Of a DNA stretch of 64,000 nucleotides, positions 10,975 through 21,489 are shown piece after piece. Numbering within the stretch: position 1 is the stretch's first letter; every line of letters begins with the position of its first letter. Under the pieces are notes generated by a model, which saw only the letters and a list, made by a program, of their open reading frames with translations, did not search any database and was not told where the DNA came from. The DNA comes from Candidula unifasciata. Taxonomy: Eukaryota; Mollusca; Gastropoda; Stylommatophora; Geomitridae. A program made the position numbers and the translations under genes. The stretch covers positions 171,501 through 235,500 of the forward strand of contig CAJHNH020006079.1 in assembly GCA_905116865.2 (NCBI GenBank). Direction: 5' to 3'.

Positions 10975-11008
<34 letters not shown>
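10974..11008. repeat. Poly-C run
   Basis: About 33 consecutive C residues. The exact length is likely uncertain in the assembly. Confidence 0.9.
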
Positions 11009-11350
11009 AGGGAAAATAAGATGTCAAAAAGACCTCAGTCAACTCACACCAAATCATTCTTTCCTTTATTATCAAATACAGCTCACCCCATGTCCTCCCC
11101 CGTCTTTTTAGTCCACTCTCCAGCTCCCTTCTCCATATTATTTTTTTATGTGCTTCATTTCTATGCCCCTGTGGATTCCAGTGTAAAGATATTCTAGTTA
11201 TAGTCTTCTCAGGTTTTCTCGTTGTGTGTGTCCTTTTCTTTATCTCTTGATTCATTTTAATTTGATTTGTTCTCTCCCAAAGCTCTATTAGTGACTCAAT
11301 CATACCTTTAATTACCTCTGTTCTGCTCAGGTACCAGTTTGAATTTAATT

Positions 11351-11440
11351 ATTACAGTAGACTCTGCTATATCTGGCCTAATGTGGTAGAAGGTTAGGCT
11401 GGATAACAAAATGGCCAAATATGCCCAAATTCTATAAATA
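11351..11440 (+). mobile_element. Possible pogo/Tigger-type terminus
   Basis: TA followed by CAGTAGACTCTGCTATATC and, 30 bases on, GGCTGGATAACAAAATGGCC resembles the ends of pogo/Tigger DNA transposons. No matching right end was located, so the element boundaries are unknown. Confidence 0.35.
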
Positions 11441-12186
11441 CTCAGTTTTGCCCCTACCCATACAATTAAAAACACCCTTTTTATACCAAAACCTATTCTT
11501 GTTAGGATTTTCTGACCTCTTAGTATGATCCAGTTCTTTATAAATGTTTCTTATGTATCATACTCTACATTTTGAACATTTATATGGAGAAATAGGTTCC
11601 CAAAAAAAAAATTTTGTTCACATTATAAGAAAAACTTTTTAATGTCTAACTTGACTGCAGGGAAAAGTAAAATCATGTACACCATACAGTAGAATGCACA
11701 GATTTTACATGAACAAAACATGAACCTGGCGAATACTGAATCTTTCTATCCATTGATCTAATCATCCATCACTGCCAGTAAATTCGTAATCTTCTCCAAT
11801 TTATGGAGTAAACTGCCATGCAGTTTCATTCAATGTTGGCCCATTCACAGCCTGCTTTTTCCTCTTAAGTGTTTATGTTACAAAAATAAAGCTTCTTCAG
11901 CCTCTTCATTTTTACCTTTCATCATAATTTTCTTACTTTAATGCCACTCCCACTAGACTGGGCAGTCGAGGAATCCATGCTTTGAAGTCTCAATGTGTGT
12001 TATGTTCTCGTTCATGCATATTCCTTTGTCATTCACAGATCTCCCAGTGCTTTGAAAACTCCTCTTAATTTAAATTTTGAAACTCGTTTCATTTCTAGTC
12101 TGCCTTAGTTGCCATTCTCGTTGCCTAAATATGCCCTATGACATTACCATCTATCCATTTGTCTGAAGTTACTGATAATTGGTACA
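11441..12186. other. Intron sequence, nothing recognised
   Basis: AT-rich intron DNA with no gene, transposase motif or tandem repeat identified. It could be the body of the possible pogo-like element. Confidence 0.3.
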
Positions 12187-12500
12187 TCTTCGTCTTTGTT
12201 TTCACCAGTTGTAAACTCTGGCAGAAAGTTCTGGTTGTTCATCCAATTCTGGACTTTGTCTTGTTCCAGAACGTGAGTTTTGTTTGCACATCTTTCTCAA
12301 ACATGTGTCTTATTTGTTGTTGCTTCTTTGCCTCTCAGGCTGATGCACTCGGATTGAAGGAATCTTTCAAGTAGTCTACTCTTAAAAGATGCATGATAGG
12401 AAGGCAGTGAATCTGTTCTTTTCTCAGCAACCGGCCCCCCCCCCCCCTTTTTTTTTCCACAAAGAAGACATGGAACCCACCAGAGAAATCTATACTTCTG
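12187..12500 (+). repeat. Repeat F, near full length
   Basis: Contains GTAAACTCTGGCAGAAAGTT, GGTTGTTCATCC, CAGGCTGATGCACTCGGA, and a C-run/T-run followed by CCACAAAGAAGACATGG. The same order is seen at 15010-15325 and 40865-41145. No coding capacity or tRNA-like head recognised. Confidence 0.75.
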
Positions 12501-12651
12501 AATATATCCATATTTATATTACATGGGCAAGTAATGTTTCAACTAGCTTCAAAGAGATATGTTTGCTTTTCACCTTTTAAAGACACAGAGACAAAACAGA
12601 GTAGACATTTTCAAACTATCTGGCAGTGTTGAAATCAAAGTAATGACTCAC

Positions 12652-12812
12652 CCATACATATTCATGACCATGCCTGGTGTGCAGTAACCGCACTGAGTGC
12701 CATTGAAGCTGGCAATTCTTTCCTGGATAGGATGGAACCCATTCTTTTGGTTGCCAATGCCTTCGATGGTGCTGATCTGCCAGCCATCCACAGCATACAA
12801 GGGAGTGATGCA
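12652..12812 (-). CDS. XDH/aldehyde oxidase-like gene, exon with fourth ligand of first cluster and start of second [2Fe-2S] domain
   Basis: The exon is 161 nt, with acceptor ACACAG and donor GTGAGT. It begins CITPLYAVDGWQISTIEGIG; the first Cys is the expected fourth ligand of the N-terminal cluster. It ends FNGTQCGYCTPGMVMNMYG, whose C-x2-C supplies half of the second [2Fe-2S] cluster; this signature is diagnostic for the molybdenum hydroxylase family. The last codon (GG plus A) is completed by the next exon at 7656. Phases match on both sides and there are no stops, so the exon appears functional. Intron lengths are 1.5 kb before it and 5.0 kb after it. Confidence 0.95.
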
Positions 12813-12887
12813 CTGTGTATTTACAAATAAAATATTAAACTCACACAATTCAAATAATTTTTAGTTGCAAACAAACACTAACAATTA

Positions 12888-13125
12888 ACCTGCAGTAGCA
12901 ACAAGCCTGCCTGCAGACCTAGAAGTCAAGGTTTCAAATCCACACTGAGGCGAAGTTTTTATTTAAAAGTGGTCTTGGCTTCTGGGTCAATCCAGACAAA
13001 AATGAGTATCAGGCAATGTCCTGGGAAGTAAAGGTAACCGGCATGATATTGACCACATCCTACTTCAAGTGCTGATTGATCTATAAAAATACAGGTCCAA
13101 GTCCATGTAAAAATAAAAAGTGTTA
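12888..13125 (+). repeat. tRNA-derived SINE, family C
   Basis: Head with a B-box-like AGGTTTCAAATCC, then CTGGGAAGTAAAGG, GGCATGATATTGACCAC and GTGCTGATTGATCTATAAA. It matches the copy at 41345-41632 in the same order. It lies in the intron just upstream (in transcript sense) of the exon at 12812. Confidence 0.75.
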
Positions 13126-14343
13126 GTGTAAAAAATGCTTTTGAGAACAAGAGTACACTTCTTAGGTATGTGAGCTCATTGCTTGTAATGTAGACAGATA
13201 ATCATTATGTGCCTTATCAATTAGCAAAAGCCGGTTATGGATTGCCATGATCACCAGACTGATGGCCTGTGCTCTTGTCCTGCTCATGCCAATTGTCCAA
13301 GCCATTCCAGGCAGGTATTTATGTCAAAATATCCCATAGCCAGCTGATGCTCTGAAAAGTTGTTTGATTCCAGCTACGTTTTGCTGATGCAAATTCCCCA
13401 TTTCTTGACCGGAAGTCCAAAAGTTCAATCCCCCAGCTACTAAGCTAAGTGCTTGGTATGACACTATGAGCTGTTGATTTAATATGGAATGTTTTTCTGT
13501 TTTTCCCACATGTTGACTAGATCACACCTTTCATGAAGACTGTACATCTTATACTGCTAATTAATGTTTAAATTAAATGTAAACATTTGTGTGATATGGG
13601 CACTTTGTAACTTTTTCTGTAATGACAAGATGGTATAATATTAACCCCCTGTTTTCTAAAAATGCATTATTACTACTATTATCCTAGACCATCATTGCTG
13701 GTCCTATTTCTGCACAGGCAGTTATTATGTTAACCCCTATTGATCCACACATCAGTGAAGTGACAGTTTATTTGGACAGAAAGTGTTGCAAATGTATATA
13801 ACAAAAGTAAGTAAAAACCTTATAGTGTTGGGTTTGATGTTTGGTATGTTCTTCGTCTGTCCTTTGTTCTCCCCCCTCCCCCACTCCTATGAAGTAAAGG
13901 CCCTCCACCACTCAGGTCAAGTTAGCTTCCTTCCCCGTGTGTTCTTTGTTTTGCTCAATTTCTCAACGTGTAAAAAGTAATATTATCTAGATGCTAATTC
14001 TTGAGATTTTCCGACGTTAAAAGGATGTAGCATCGATGATTTGCATTCATTAAAACTTTCTCTGCATGCATCATCATTCTTCTGGAGAAGAACCTTCCCC
14101 CATCGTGATTGACAGGGTTGCATGTTACTCTTTCAGACTTCTTCATTGTTGGTTGATTTTTGTGTTTTTTTTTATTTATTTTTATTTAGGGGTGACGTAG
14201 CCAACCCCAAGCCCAACCCCACTTATTTTCTACTCTTACAGACGTCTAGTAGGGGTCAGTGTTACTATACACTGCTTTCTGAAAGGATCCCAGTAACACA
14301 CAAGCGATCTAATGCCTTAACGATTAGTCATTCTTCCACTTAC
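13126..14343. other. Intron, no clear feature
   Basis: Intron between the first two visible exons of the oxidase gene. No transposon protein recognised. TTAACCCC occurs twice (about 13643 and 13730), but no inverted termini were confirmed. Confidence 0.4.
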
Positions 14344-14505
14344 TGACTGGACACTGTAGGTCTGTAGTGTGTCAGAATCTGGACGTGTGTGGCTTACAGT
14401 AACAGAACAGCATCCACATCCGGCCTCACGGCACATCACCTTCGTGCCCTTCAGTCCTGCAACTTCTCTCAGGTAGTCATTAAGTGAAGTCTTGGGAGAG
14501 AATTT
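14344..14505 (-). CDS. XDH/aldehyde oxidase-like gene, exon with first [2Fe-2S] domain
   Basis: First recognisable exon of a xanthine dehydrogenase/aldehyde oxidase family molybdoflavoenzyme, a cytosolic oxidase or dehydrogenase of purines or aldehydes. Its 54 codons begin KFSPKTSLNDYLREVAGLKG and contain MCREAGCGCCSV. The C-x4-C-x2-C pattern matches the plant-type ferredoxin cluster site at the N-terminus of this family, with one extra Cys between the last two ligands. The splice donor is a strong GTAAGT directly after codon TCA. Two acceptor AGs are possible: the one used here gives phase 0, and one 8 bases upstream would start the exon at 14513. The exon joins in phase 0 to 12812. The start-codon exon was not found at higher coordinates. 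The motif GLKGTKVMC resembles aldehyde-oxidase-like paralogues of invertebrates as much as true xanthine dehydrogenase, so the substrate is left open. Confidence 0.9.
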
Positions 14506-14534
14506 CTGGGAAACTGAATAATATAATAATTTAT

Positions 14535-14595
14535 TGTTGTTGAGTTGAGTCAAGAACAGACATCACAGCACTCAGGCCATTCCCATATGCACTCT
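14535..14595 (-). mobile_element. Short 3' end of I-like LINE
   Basis: The minus strand reads GGCCTGAGTGCTGTGATGTC then TTGACTCAACTCAACAA, matching the LINE 3' terminus at 60585-60632 and 42475-42530. Confidence 0.55.
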
Positions 14596-15009
14596 ACCCT
14601 TGCTTAAACTGTTATGTTTTTTGAAGCAGTGGTTTTAAACCTCTTTCATATTTTTATAGCCCTTAGTTTTTTGGTATCATAAACATTTTCTTATATCATT
14701 CAAATAGCATATAAAGAGGGCTTAATGCTTGACCTGAAGAAAATTATGACAACAATTGGGGAAGGGAGGGGAAGGCAGTCATATTTATTTCCATATTATT
14801 ACAAAAACACAAACTGGAACATATTGGATGAACTGGAAAAATATATTGGAAGAATTATAGGGAAACAAGAACTGATCTATTGTGTTAGAGATTTCAAGAT
14901 GTTTAGAAGCGTAATTATCTGGCTTCAACTGGGTAAAGATTCTACATGCAGCATTTAGGACAAGCCCATGTTAGCTCCATCTCCCTCCTCAAGAGCCAGT
15001 GAAAAGTTT

Positions 15010-15325
15010 CCATATTCTTCTTCTTCTTCACGTTTAGTGGCTGTAAACTCTGGCAGAAAGTTCAGAAAGTTCTAGTTGTTCATCCACCTCTGGACTTCAG
15101 ACTTGCTCCAGAGCCTGAATGTAGCGTGTACATCTGTTTTAAAGATCTGACTTATTTGTATGCCTTGTTGGTTCCTTGCCTTTCAGGCAGATGCACTCCG
15201 ACTTCGAAGGAAACCTTTAGTTAGTCTACTCTTACGCCATGCTTGATGGGGAGGCAGTGGGTATATTCTTGTTTTCCCCCACAATGGGTTCCCGGAACCC
15301 ACAGAGGGAGAGTTTCCATACTGAT
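15010..15325 (+). repeat. Repeat F, full-length-like copy
   Basis: (TTC)n head, GTAAACTCTGGCAGAAAG, GTTGTTCATCCACCTCTGGA, TTGCCTTTCAGGCAGATGCA, ACTCCGACTTCGAAGGAAAC, and a terminal C-run with ACAATGGGTTCCCGGAACC. It serves as the reference copy for this dispersed family. Confidence 0.75.
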
Positions 15326-15664
15326 GGCTCCCATTGTCATCTCGTTAACTAATAATCTTGACTTTTCCCCTGAGTCTCGAGTGGCATCCCCAGAGCCCAC
15401 AGACACTCTATGTTGCTTCATTCAATCCAAATATGGGTTTTCAATATATTCTATATTACAGAAGCAAGATTAAAGGAAGGAAAAATGGAAGGTATAGTTC
15501 CTGAAAGAAGAGGCTCTGGGGAACAATCCTGGATTTTTTTAAAAGTCATAATTAAACCAGCATCATTGCACACAGTTATAAACCATAAATGCTCTGCCAC
15601 CTGAGGATAGGCAGCATCAGAACCAAAGCATTTATCACAGCGAGAGGCCTTCTCCGCAATCACC

Positions 15665-16868
15665 ATGTCTCGAAGAAACAAACCCAATGGAAAGAGCAAC
15701 GGACAGAGGAAACAATCCACTGACCAATCCACCCGATCCAACTTGGCAGCTAGGAAGACGGAGACAGTTACTGCCGGATCAAAGGAAGACGCCCCGACTA
15801 CTAGTGAGGCCCTGAGTGACGTTCCAGCGTCACCTGAACCAACATGGCCAACTCCAGAAACATCTCCAGATCGACGAAAGACAGGCAGCCATAAATTTCC
15901 TGCCACAATATTTCTCCGACAGACCAGCTTAGGCCGGACAGCAATCACTACACTTGCAAAAATAACATTGATCAATTTGCTGGAGATCATGTTAGGCAAG
16001 AGGGCGGTCGCAAAGATTAGAAGAACTCGAGAGGGAGTGATAGCTTCACTAAACAGAACCAACCACACCTCAGTCATGCTGGATGACATCCAACACAACG
16101 GCAAGAAAGAACTCCGACTGACTGGGGAGATAACTGTGACGGCTACAATCTTCCAGAATGTAAGACGCTTGGTGATCCGAAGAGTCAGCCTGCAATGGAG
16201 CAACGAAGAAATACTACAACAAATAAGGAAAGAAAACCCCAGTATCACAATCAACCAAGCAGAGAGACTGGGCTCAAAACGACATCCACTACCAGTAGCA
16301 GAGATAACATCAGAAGGAGAAGACATCCCGGATAAAGTCTACTTAAATCAAAGAATGCAAAGACCAGAGCAATACGTACCACAGGTGATCCAGTGCTCTC
16401 GTCAAAAAGCATGGCACTCCCGAGCCACTTGTGTGAGCGTCACAAGAAGTATGCCAATACTGTTCAGAACCACATGCCTTCAACAATTGCCCTCTGGCAA
16501 AGCTGGACACAGACTTTAGGTCTCCAAATCCGAGCAGAAAGTGTGCAAACTGCTACGGCCAGCACAGCGCCAGATACCTGGGGTGCCCCTATCTGCAACA
16601 GTGCCGAGACATAGCAACCACGGCCATAAAGAGAAAGATTCCATACCATGAGGCCCGCAGAAGACACGAAGCAACACAAGGCATAACGACAGCTATCACC
16701 ACCAAACTGAGCAACGAGATGGCTCGACTCAAAAGTGACATCCAAGCTCTCAGAGATGAGAAAGAAGCATCCAAATCCCAACGAGATGAAGACAGAGATG
16801 AAATAACGAGCCTGAGAGCTATCATGCAGGTGACTCTTGACACCCAAAAACGGATGGAACAGAGATGA
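15665..16868 (+). pseudogene. LINE ORF1 (gag-like, zinc knuckles), frameshifted
   Basis: Nucleic-acid-binding ORF1 protein of a non-LTR retrotransposon. The first frame (15665-16519) starts MSRRNKPNGKSNGQRKQSTD with a basic, Ser/Thr-rich N-terminus and reaches CSRQKAWHSRATC, a zinc knuckle that appears to lack one residue (one Cys). Between about 16440 and 16460 the frame shifts. The downstream frame then reads CQYCSEPHAFNNC and CANCYGQHSARYLGC, two more CCHC knuckles, followed by a charged helical tail ending near 16868. Three knuckles in this order are typical of I/Jockey-type ORF1. The element could be the ORF1 partner of the RT-RNase H LINEs elsewhere in the window, but no single copy joins them. 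Confidence 0.8.
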
Positions 16869-17462
16869 CGAATTTCAAGGAGGACATCATGAATGCACTG
16901 GCTACTATACAGACACAGAAGGAACAGCCAACTAAAGCAAGGGAAGATGAGACAAGTATCACTGATCTGCGGGGAGACCCAACAGCTTCTAGCAAAAGAA
17001 GTCGCAATGATCAAGAAAGCACTTGCTGAAACAGAGGAAAAGTTATGTAGAGCATACAAAGAAAACAACAGACTTAACAAGGAACTACAAGCAACCAACA
17101 GAGTTATGGAGGAAAGAGAGAAAGCACGAAAAGAAGCAGCAAGAAGGCAGCTAATACAGTCACCCAAACCTCAGGGAGCCGAGACCCAGAAAAAGCCATA
17201 TCAAATACCAGACAAGAAAATACCAATGCCGCTGATGCGGCAGTTTCTGGACGAAACCACCATACAAATAAACCAACGCATTAGGGAGCTGGAGGATCTG
17301 AACTACTTTAACACAGAATTGCAAGAGAATGATGTACCATGGTCATCACCAGAAGAACCATTCCGACAGCCAAAACCTGAAGTCAAGCGAGGTCGATACC
17401 GTTACCACAAACATTATTGCCAGAGACTACACCACCAACGCCAAAACTACCCAAAACATTAG
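16869..17462 (+). pseudogene. LINE ORF1 C-terminal coiled-coil region, frameshifted
   Basis: Open frame from 16893, after a stop and frameshift in the ORF1 chain. It encodes KKALAETEEKLCRAYKENNR and LNKELQATNRVMEEREKARK, a strongly heptad-like, Glu/Lys-rich helix, then a Pro-rich tail. It most likely continues the ORF1 protein. Minus-strand ORFs over the same bases are regarded as shadows. Confidence 0.65.
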
Positions 17463-17955
17463 TAGGAGAAGCACTTTACAACAAGGATACGAGAAGACCA
17501 CCAAATAACACCAGACCCCACCATTATTTCCTTTAGTACCTGCCCAAAGCAAGCAACCGCCGGTCCTTCTTAGGATAGACAATCCCCTCTCCTCGGAAAC
17601 AGCAAACCGCCAATGAATTCCACACAAAATCGACTCAACATCCAATGATCTGGAGAGCAGCACAGGGCCAGCCAAATTACGAAAGCAGACGATCCAGCGG
17701 AAACCACAACAAATAAAATGCGACAAATACTGAAAACACAATCCAAAACCAAATGAGATCGAGACCAGAAAAGTCACCACAAATTTAGCAGACAGGAAAT
17801 AGAGCAGAAATGTGATCTGACCTAGCTGACAGTGGTCAACGTAAGAGAATTAGAAATTATAATGCCACCAGTAGGGACAGCTGATAAGAAACTGTCCGCC
17901 TTTGTCGCAGTCCGCACACAACTCTGTAGCTACAGCTACATTCCTCCATTTACCC
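17463..17955 (+). pseudogene. Probable decayed start of LINE ORF2
   Basis: Directly follows ORF1. Translation with stops gives MNSTQNRLNIQ and QITKADDP, reminiscent of the LNIIQWN start of an APE-type endonuclease ORF2. Decay is too heavy for certainty, and the sequence loses any similarity by about 17900. Confidence 0.35.
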
Positions 17956-17959
17956 CAGA

Positions 17960-18125
17960 GTGTTAACTCTAGTACCCATTTCCTAGAGGCTGGCTGAATT
18001 TCAGGAACCGCCCGGTTTTGAACACCGGCTGCAGGGAGTCGCAGCTGGATTTTAAAGAGAGTCTCCTATCGACTGCACTAATGCGGCCCCTAATCCTCCT
18101 GGATGTGGACACAGAATGCTGCAGA
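17960..18125 (-). repeat. Putative tRNA-derived SINE, family E
   Basis: The minus strand shows TTAGTGCAGTCGATAGGAG (A-box-like) and GGTGTTCAAAACC (B-box-like) at tRNA-like spacing. Similarity to other copies in the window is weak. Confidence 0.4.
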
Positions 18126-18429
18126 CACCTTAAGTATAAAAATATGCAGGGCAGAAGAACTGGCAAGTGACCTAGTTGGTTTTTCAGCAAAAAATCTGCT
18201 TAATTATGTTGATATAGATAATTATGTGCATGAACATCACATTACATTAATTTTTCTATAACCGTACAACAATCTTAAACACTGCAAACTAGATCAGACA
18301 GTTTAACTGTCAGTTATTAATTACTACAACAGGACATGCCACAGCATGCACAAACTAAAACAAAAAGCAATTAGCAGTCAAAAACAAAAACTTATTTTCC
18401 CTGCGGGCATGACACTCATGGGTAGGAAA

Positions 18430-18830
18430 TAAGGTCACAGCCATTCATTATCTTCATCACATGCCCTGCCAACTGGATAGGCTTTCATGCATCTCCACAG
18501 ATCTTGGTCCCTTGTCCTCTGGTTCAGTTCCACTGAAGATATCCCTCCATGCCACTGTCGCAGTGCATCCATCATCATCTCTCTCGGTCTGCCTCTCCTT
18601 CTTCTACAACTGAATTTTCCAGTCATCACAATATTCTTCAAAGCCTATCCTTCCACTCTATCACATGACCAAAGAACAGAGCTTGTCTTTTCCCTATAGC
18701 TTCATATGTTGATCTTTTCTTCATTAGCAATCCTCAGAGCAATTCATGTTTACTAAATAGGTACCTGGCTTTGCTGTTTAGGACCATGATGCAGCATATA
18801 AGTCCCTATCATAGTAGAACATGCTACCAG
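18430..18830 (-). mobile_element. 3' end of a non-LTR retrotransposon
   Basis: The minus strand encodes GRPREMMMDALRQWHGGISS followed by VELNQRTRDQDLWRCM, matching 1560-1995 (minus). The upstream part is frameshifted. A (CAT)n run follows at 18850. Confidence 0.75.
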
Positions 18831-18994
18831 GTTGTGTTGTCTTTATTTCATCATCATCATTTATTAGTCTGTGGGTGCTGCCTAATGAACATAGGGCTAC
18901 AACACTAGATTTTCCACATTAATATATATTTACAAAATAACTGTCTTTTCTCATTAGAAAACATGTTAAAAATCTACCTTTTTCATTATAAATT

Positions 18995-19218
18995 TAGTTG
19001 TGTATCCTTTACAGGATGTTGCAGAACCAACCCCAACAGCCTCTGGCTGTTGTGTGGTTTTTCTAGGCAAACTTACGTCCAGTAGTTTGCTATTGCTTTC
19101 TGGACAGTCAGCTTTCTTGATACCACTGTCGAAACCAACGCAGGGTGCATGGCCCGCAGCTGGGATCGAACCCGGCATCCCGGCATTACGAAGTGTTCGC
19201 ATCGACTTAGCCACAGAG
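18995..19218 (-). repeat. tRNA-derived SINE, family A
   Basis: On the minus strand: TGGCTAAGTCGATGCGAAC, then GGGTTCGATCCCAGC (intact B box), then the body ending AGGATACACAACTA. This is the best-preserved minus-strand copy of the family. Confidence 0.85.
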
Positions 19219-20382
19219 CCAAAAATCTTTTTCATTATCACCATATTTATTTGTCTGCACCACACTGAATGAAAATGAGGCTACAGAAGAGCTTTTCAGA
19301 TAATTTCTCTGGTTACACAACATACTACAGTACTTCTATCGTTTATCATTATTATCATTTAGTTTGCGTGTATTCCTTATAAAACAGTGCAGCTCATTGA
19401 TTTAGAGGTTCCTGAAATAATCATTTCACAATGTAATCCTCAACGTTTATTAGCGTTTGATTCTGACAAGGGTTGGTTTAGGAAAAGGCCATACTCAGAC
19501 AGTGGTACGAGAGCTGAACTGCAGACGGGTTATGAAAAAATCATTAATCAAAAGACTGTCAATTGGTATGGGTGTTTTTCTTTATATAGCTCTTCTAAGA
19601 CTGAATTAAAGAAACATATTTTTTTTATTGTATTTCAACTGAAAATCAGTTTACTAATTCCTTACCATTATGCTCTTTTCCATTGATGAAGAAGGAAATT
19701 ATTCCAGTTTCTCTGTGAAAAGAAAATTGTAAAGATGTTTTCAGAAGCTAAAGACTAACAAGTTTAATTTTTGTAAAAATGTTACTGAAACAAACAGAGT
19801 AACAAACCATCTATAGAAGGACAACTAGCAAAAGGACCACAGCAATGTTTCCCCAGATTTTTTTGGGGGCCCATCCCTCTCCTTAAAACAAAACTGTCCA
19901 GTGCCCCCTCTCTCTAATAAAATATCACCAATCATCATGTGCCATGTCGACAAGCATAGGCAATCATTCATTCTCCACCCTACACAATCAGCAAAATCAT
20001 GGATCGAGTGTTACTTTTGTACCACTCCATGCATGTCGCCAAACCATCAATGTTTCTATCTCTTTCTTTACCCCTGGCCTCTTACTACAAATTGAGCTGC
20101 TGCCCAGGTTCTTGAATCTAATCCTTGCACTGATGGCAATCTTGTTTTGTACTGTCTTTCTTTATGCATCTTACAGCAAGCTCTGGACTGTAATTGTTAT
20201 GGTATTCTCTCCATTTCTACAGCAGATATTGCTTTAAGAGTGTCTTTGACGTTTAAGAGGTATATAACAGATGGGGCTGCACGAGGTTTTCTGTAGCCTT
20301 GTACACTCATCTACGTTTTTAATTTTTGTTTATTTTTAGGGATCCATAGTAGGGGGGAATTCCCTGCTGGACAAGTTCTGTT
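19219..20382. other. No gene recognised
   Basis: AT-rich, with a G/C-rich hAT-like motif CAATGTTTCCCCAG near 19844 that lacks a clear partner. Several open stretches under 100 codons have no recognisable similarity. Confidence 0.35.
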
Positions 20383-20808
20383 ATGTTTATGTTTATTCAA
20401 CAGATCAACATCATGGCACACAGGTGAAACCCATAAGTGCTCCATTCTACTTATAACTCAAGCCTGAGTCTAAAGAATCTCAGCGCATTGCATGAACCCT
20501 GTTGCACCAGCGAAGATCCTAAAATAATCTGGGTAGAATTTTCACTCCAGATTTTGCCTGGGCAGCGCCATTAGGCTACTATTTTTTTAATTTCCAACTG
20601 CTAAGAGATTTTCTACATGAGCAACAATAGACACGGGCATTCAGTCTTACTCCCTCCCAGAGACCAAGAGAAATTACTAGAAGTCCACGTGAAAAAAAAA
20701 ATCCCAGCTTTTTCTAGGGTTGAACCTGGGATCTCCAGCACTTGAGGTTGATGCCACACCCTGAGACCACTAATCCCCTGCACTGATCTGTTGAATAAAC
20801 ATAAACAT
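20383..20808 (-). repeat. tRNA-derived SINE (family D) enclosed by 25-bp perfect inverted repeats
   Basis: The interior matches 44694-45067 in reverse: tRNA-like head GTGGTCTCAGGGTGTGGC with a B box CAGGTTCAACCC, body with GTAGCCTAATGGCGCTGCCC, and end CACCTGTGTGCCATGATG. Positions 20383-20407 and 20784-20808 are exact reverse complements (ATGTTTATGTTT...CAGATCA). AGTTCTGTT occurs just outside on the left (20374-20382) and five bases beyond the right end (20814-20822), resembling a target duplication. Confidence 0.8.
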
Positions 20809-21489
20809 GGTCTAGTTCTGTTCCTGTTGACAGAATTCTTATTTTAATTGTACTGATGATACTGTCCTGTGGGAGCATAAGCTGGCCTATGGGACTGGTT
20901 TAGAGCATGTGAATATACAAGCTTTTTATTTAGTCAAACTCGACTGTTGGGAGTCTGCTCAGTTCAGAGAAGGATGGCTGGCTGCTTCTGCTCTATTCGT
21001 GCAAACTTCCCATTCTGAGACTGAGTGTCTCTCTTTGGTAACTTTTTCCCCAAAACCGCGTGTGACCTTAAATGTCCAAATAGTGGAGGGATACTGAATA
21101 TCTGAGTATGCAGTGGCGGGTGCTTTCAGCTCTGACTGAATTTGACATTTAATTTTTTATAGATTGTTCCTAATACTTCCAGAACTGTGCTAGTAAGGAA
21201 TGGACAATTAACCCAGTTCTGGTGTGAGAGCTTCACACATCATTATGTTAGCTTTTGTATTTGCATGTTGTGTCAAAGATTCTCTTGCAAAATGATTCAC
21301 ATTTTTTTTTTCAAGGTTGCTTTTTCCTTCTTCACATCTAAAAATCAGAACAAGATTGGAAGCCTCTTAATCTGTTCAGACTAAATAAGGGGTCTGTACT
21401 GTCTACAATTTCAAGGAGTTCCAAGAATTCTATTTTAAAAAAAATTAAACACTTTCCCTGTGATGCTTTTTAATGATTCTACCAACATC

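Noticed and set aside
15451..16326. 291-codon minus-strand open frame opposite the LINE ORF1
   Set aside because: It overlaps the plus-strand ORF1, which has zinc knuckles and typical composition; the minus frame has no recognisable domain and is a shadow.
16589..17167. 192-codon minus-strand open frame rich in Leu/Ser
   Set aside because: Antisense of the coiled-coil region of ORF1; the hydrophobic composition is a by-product of Glu/Lys codons on the other strand.
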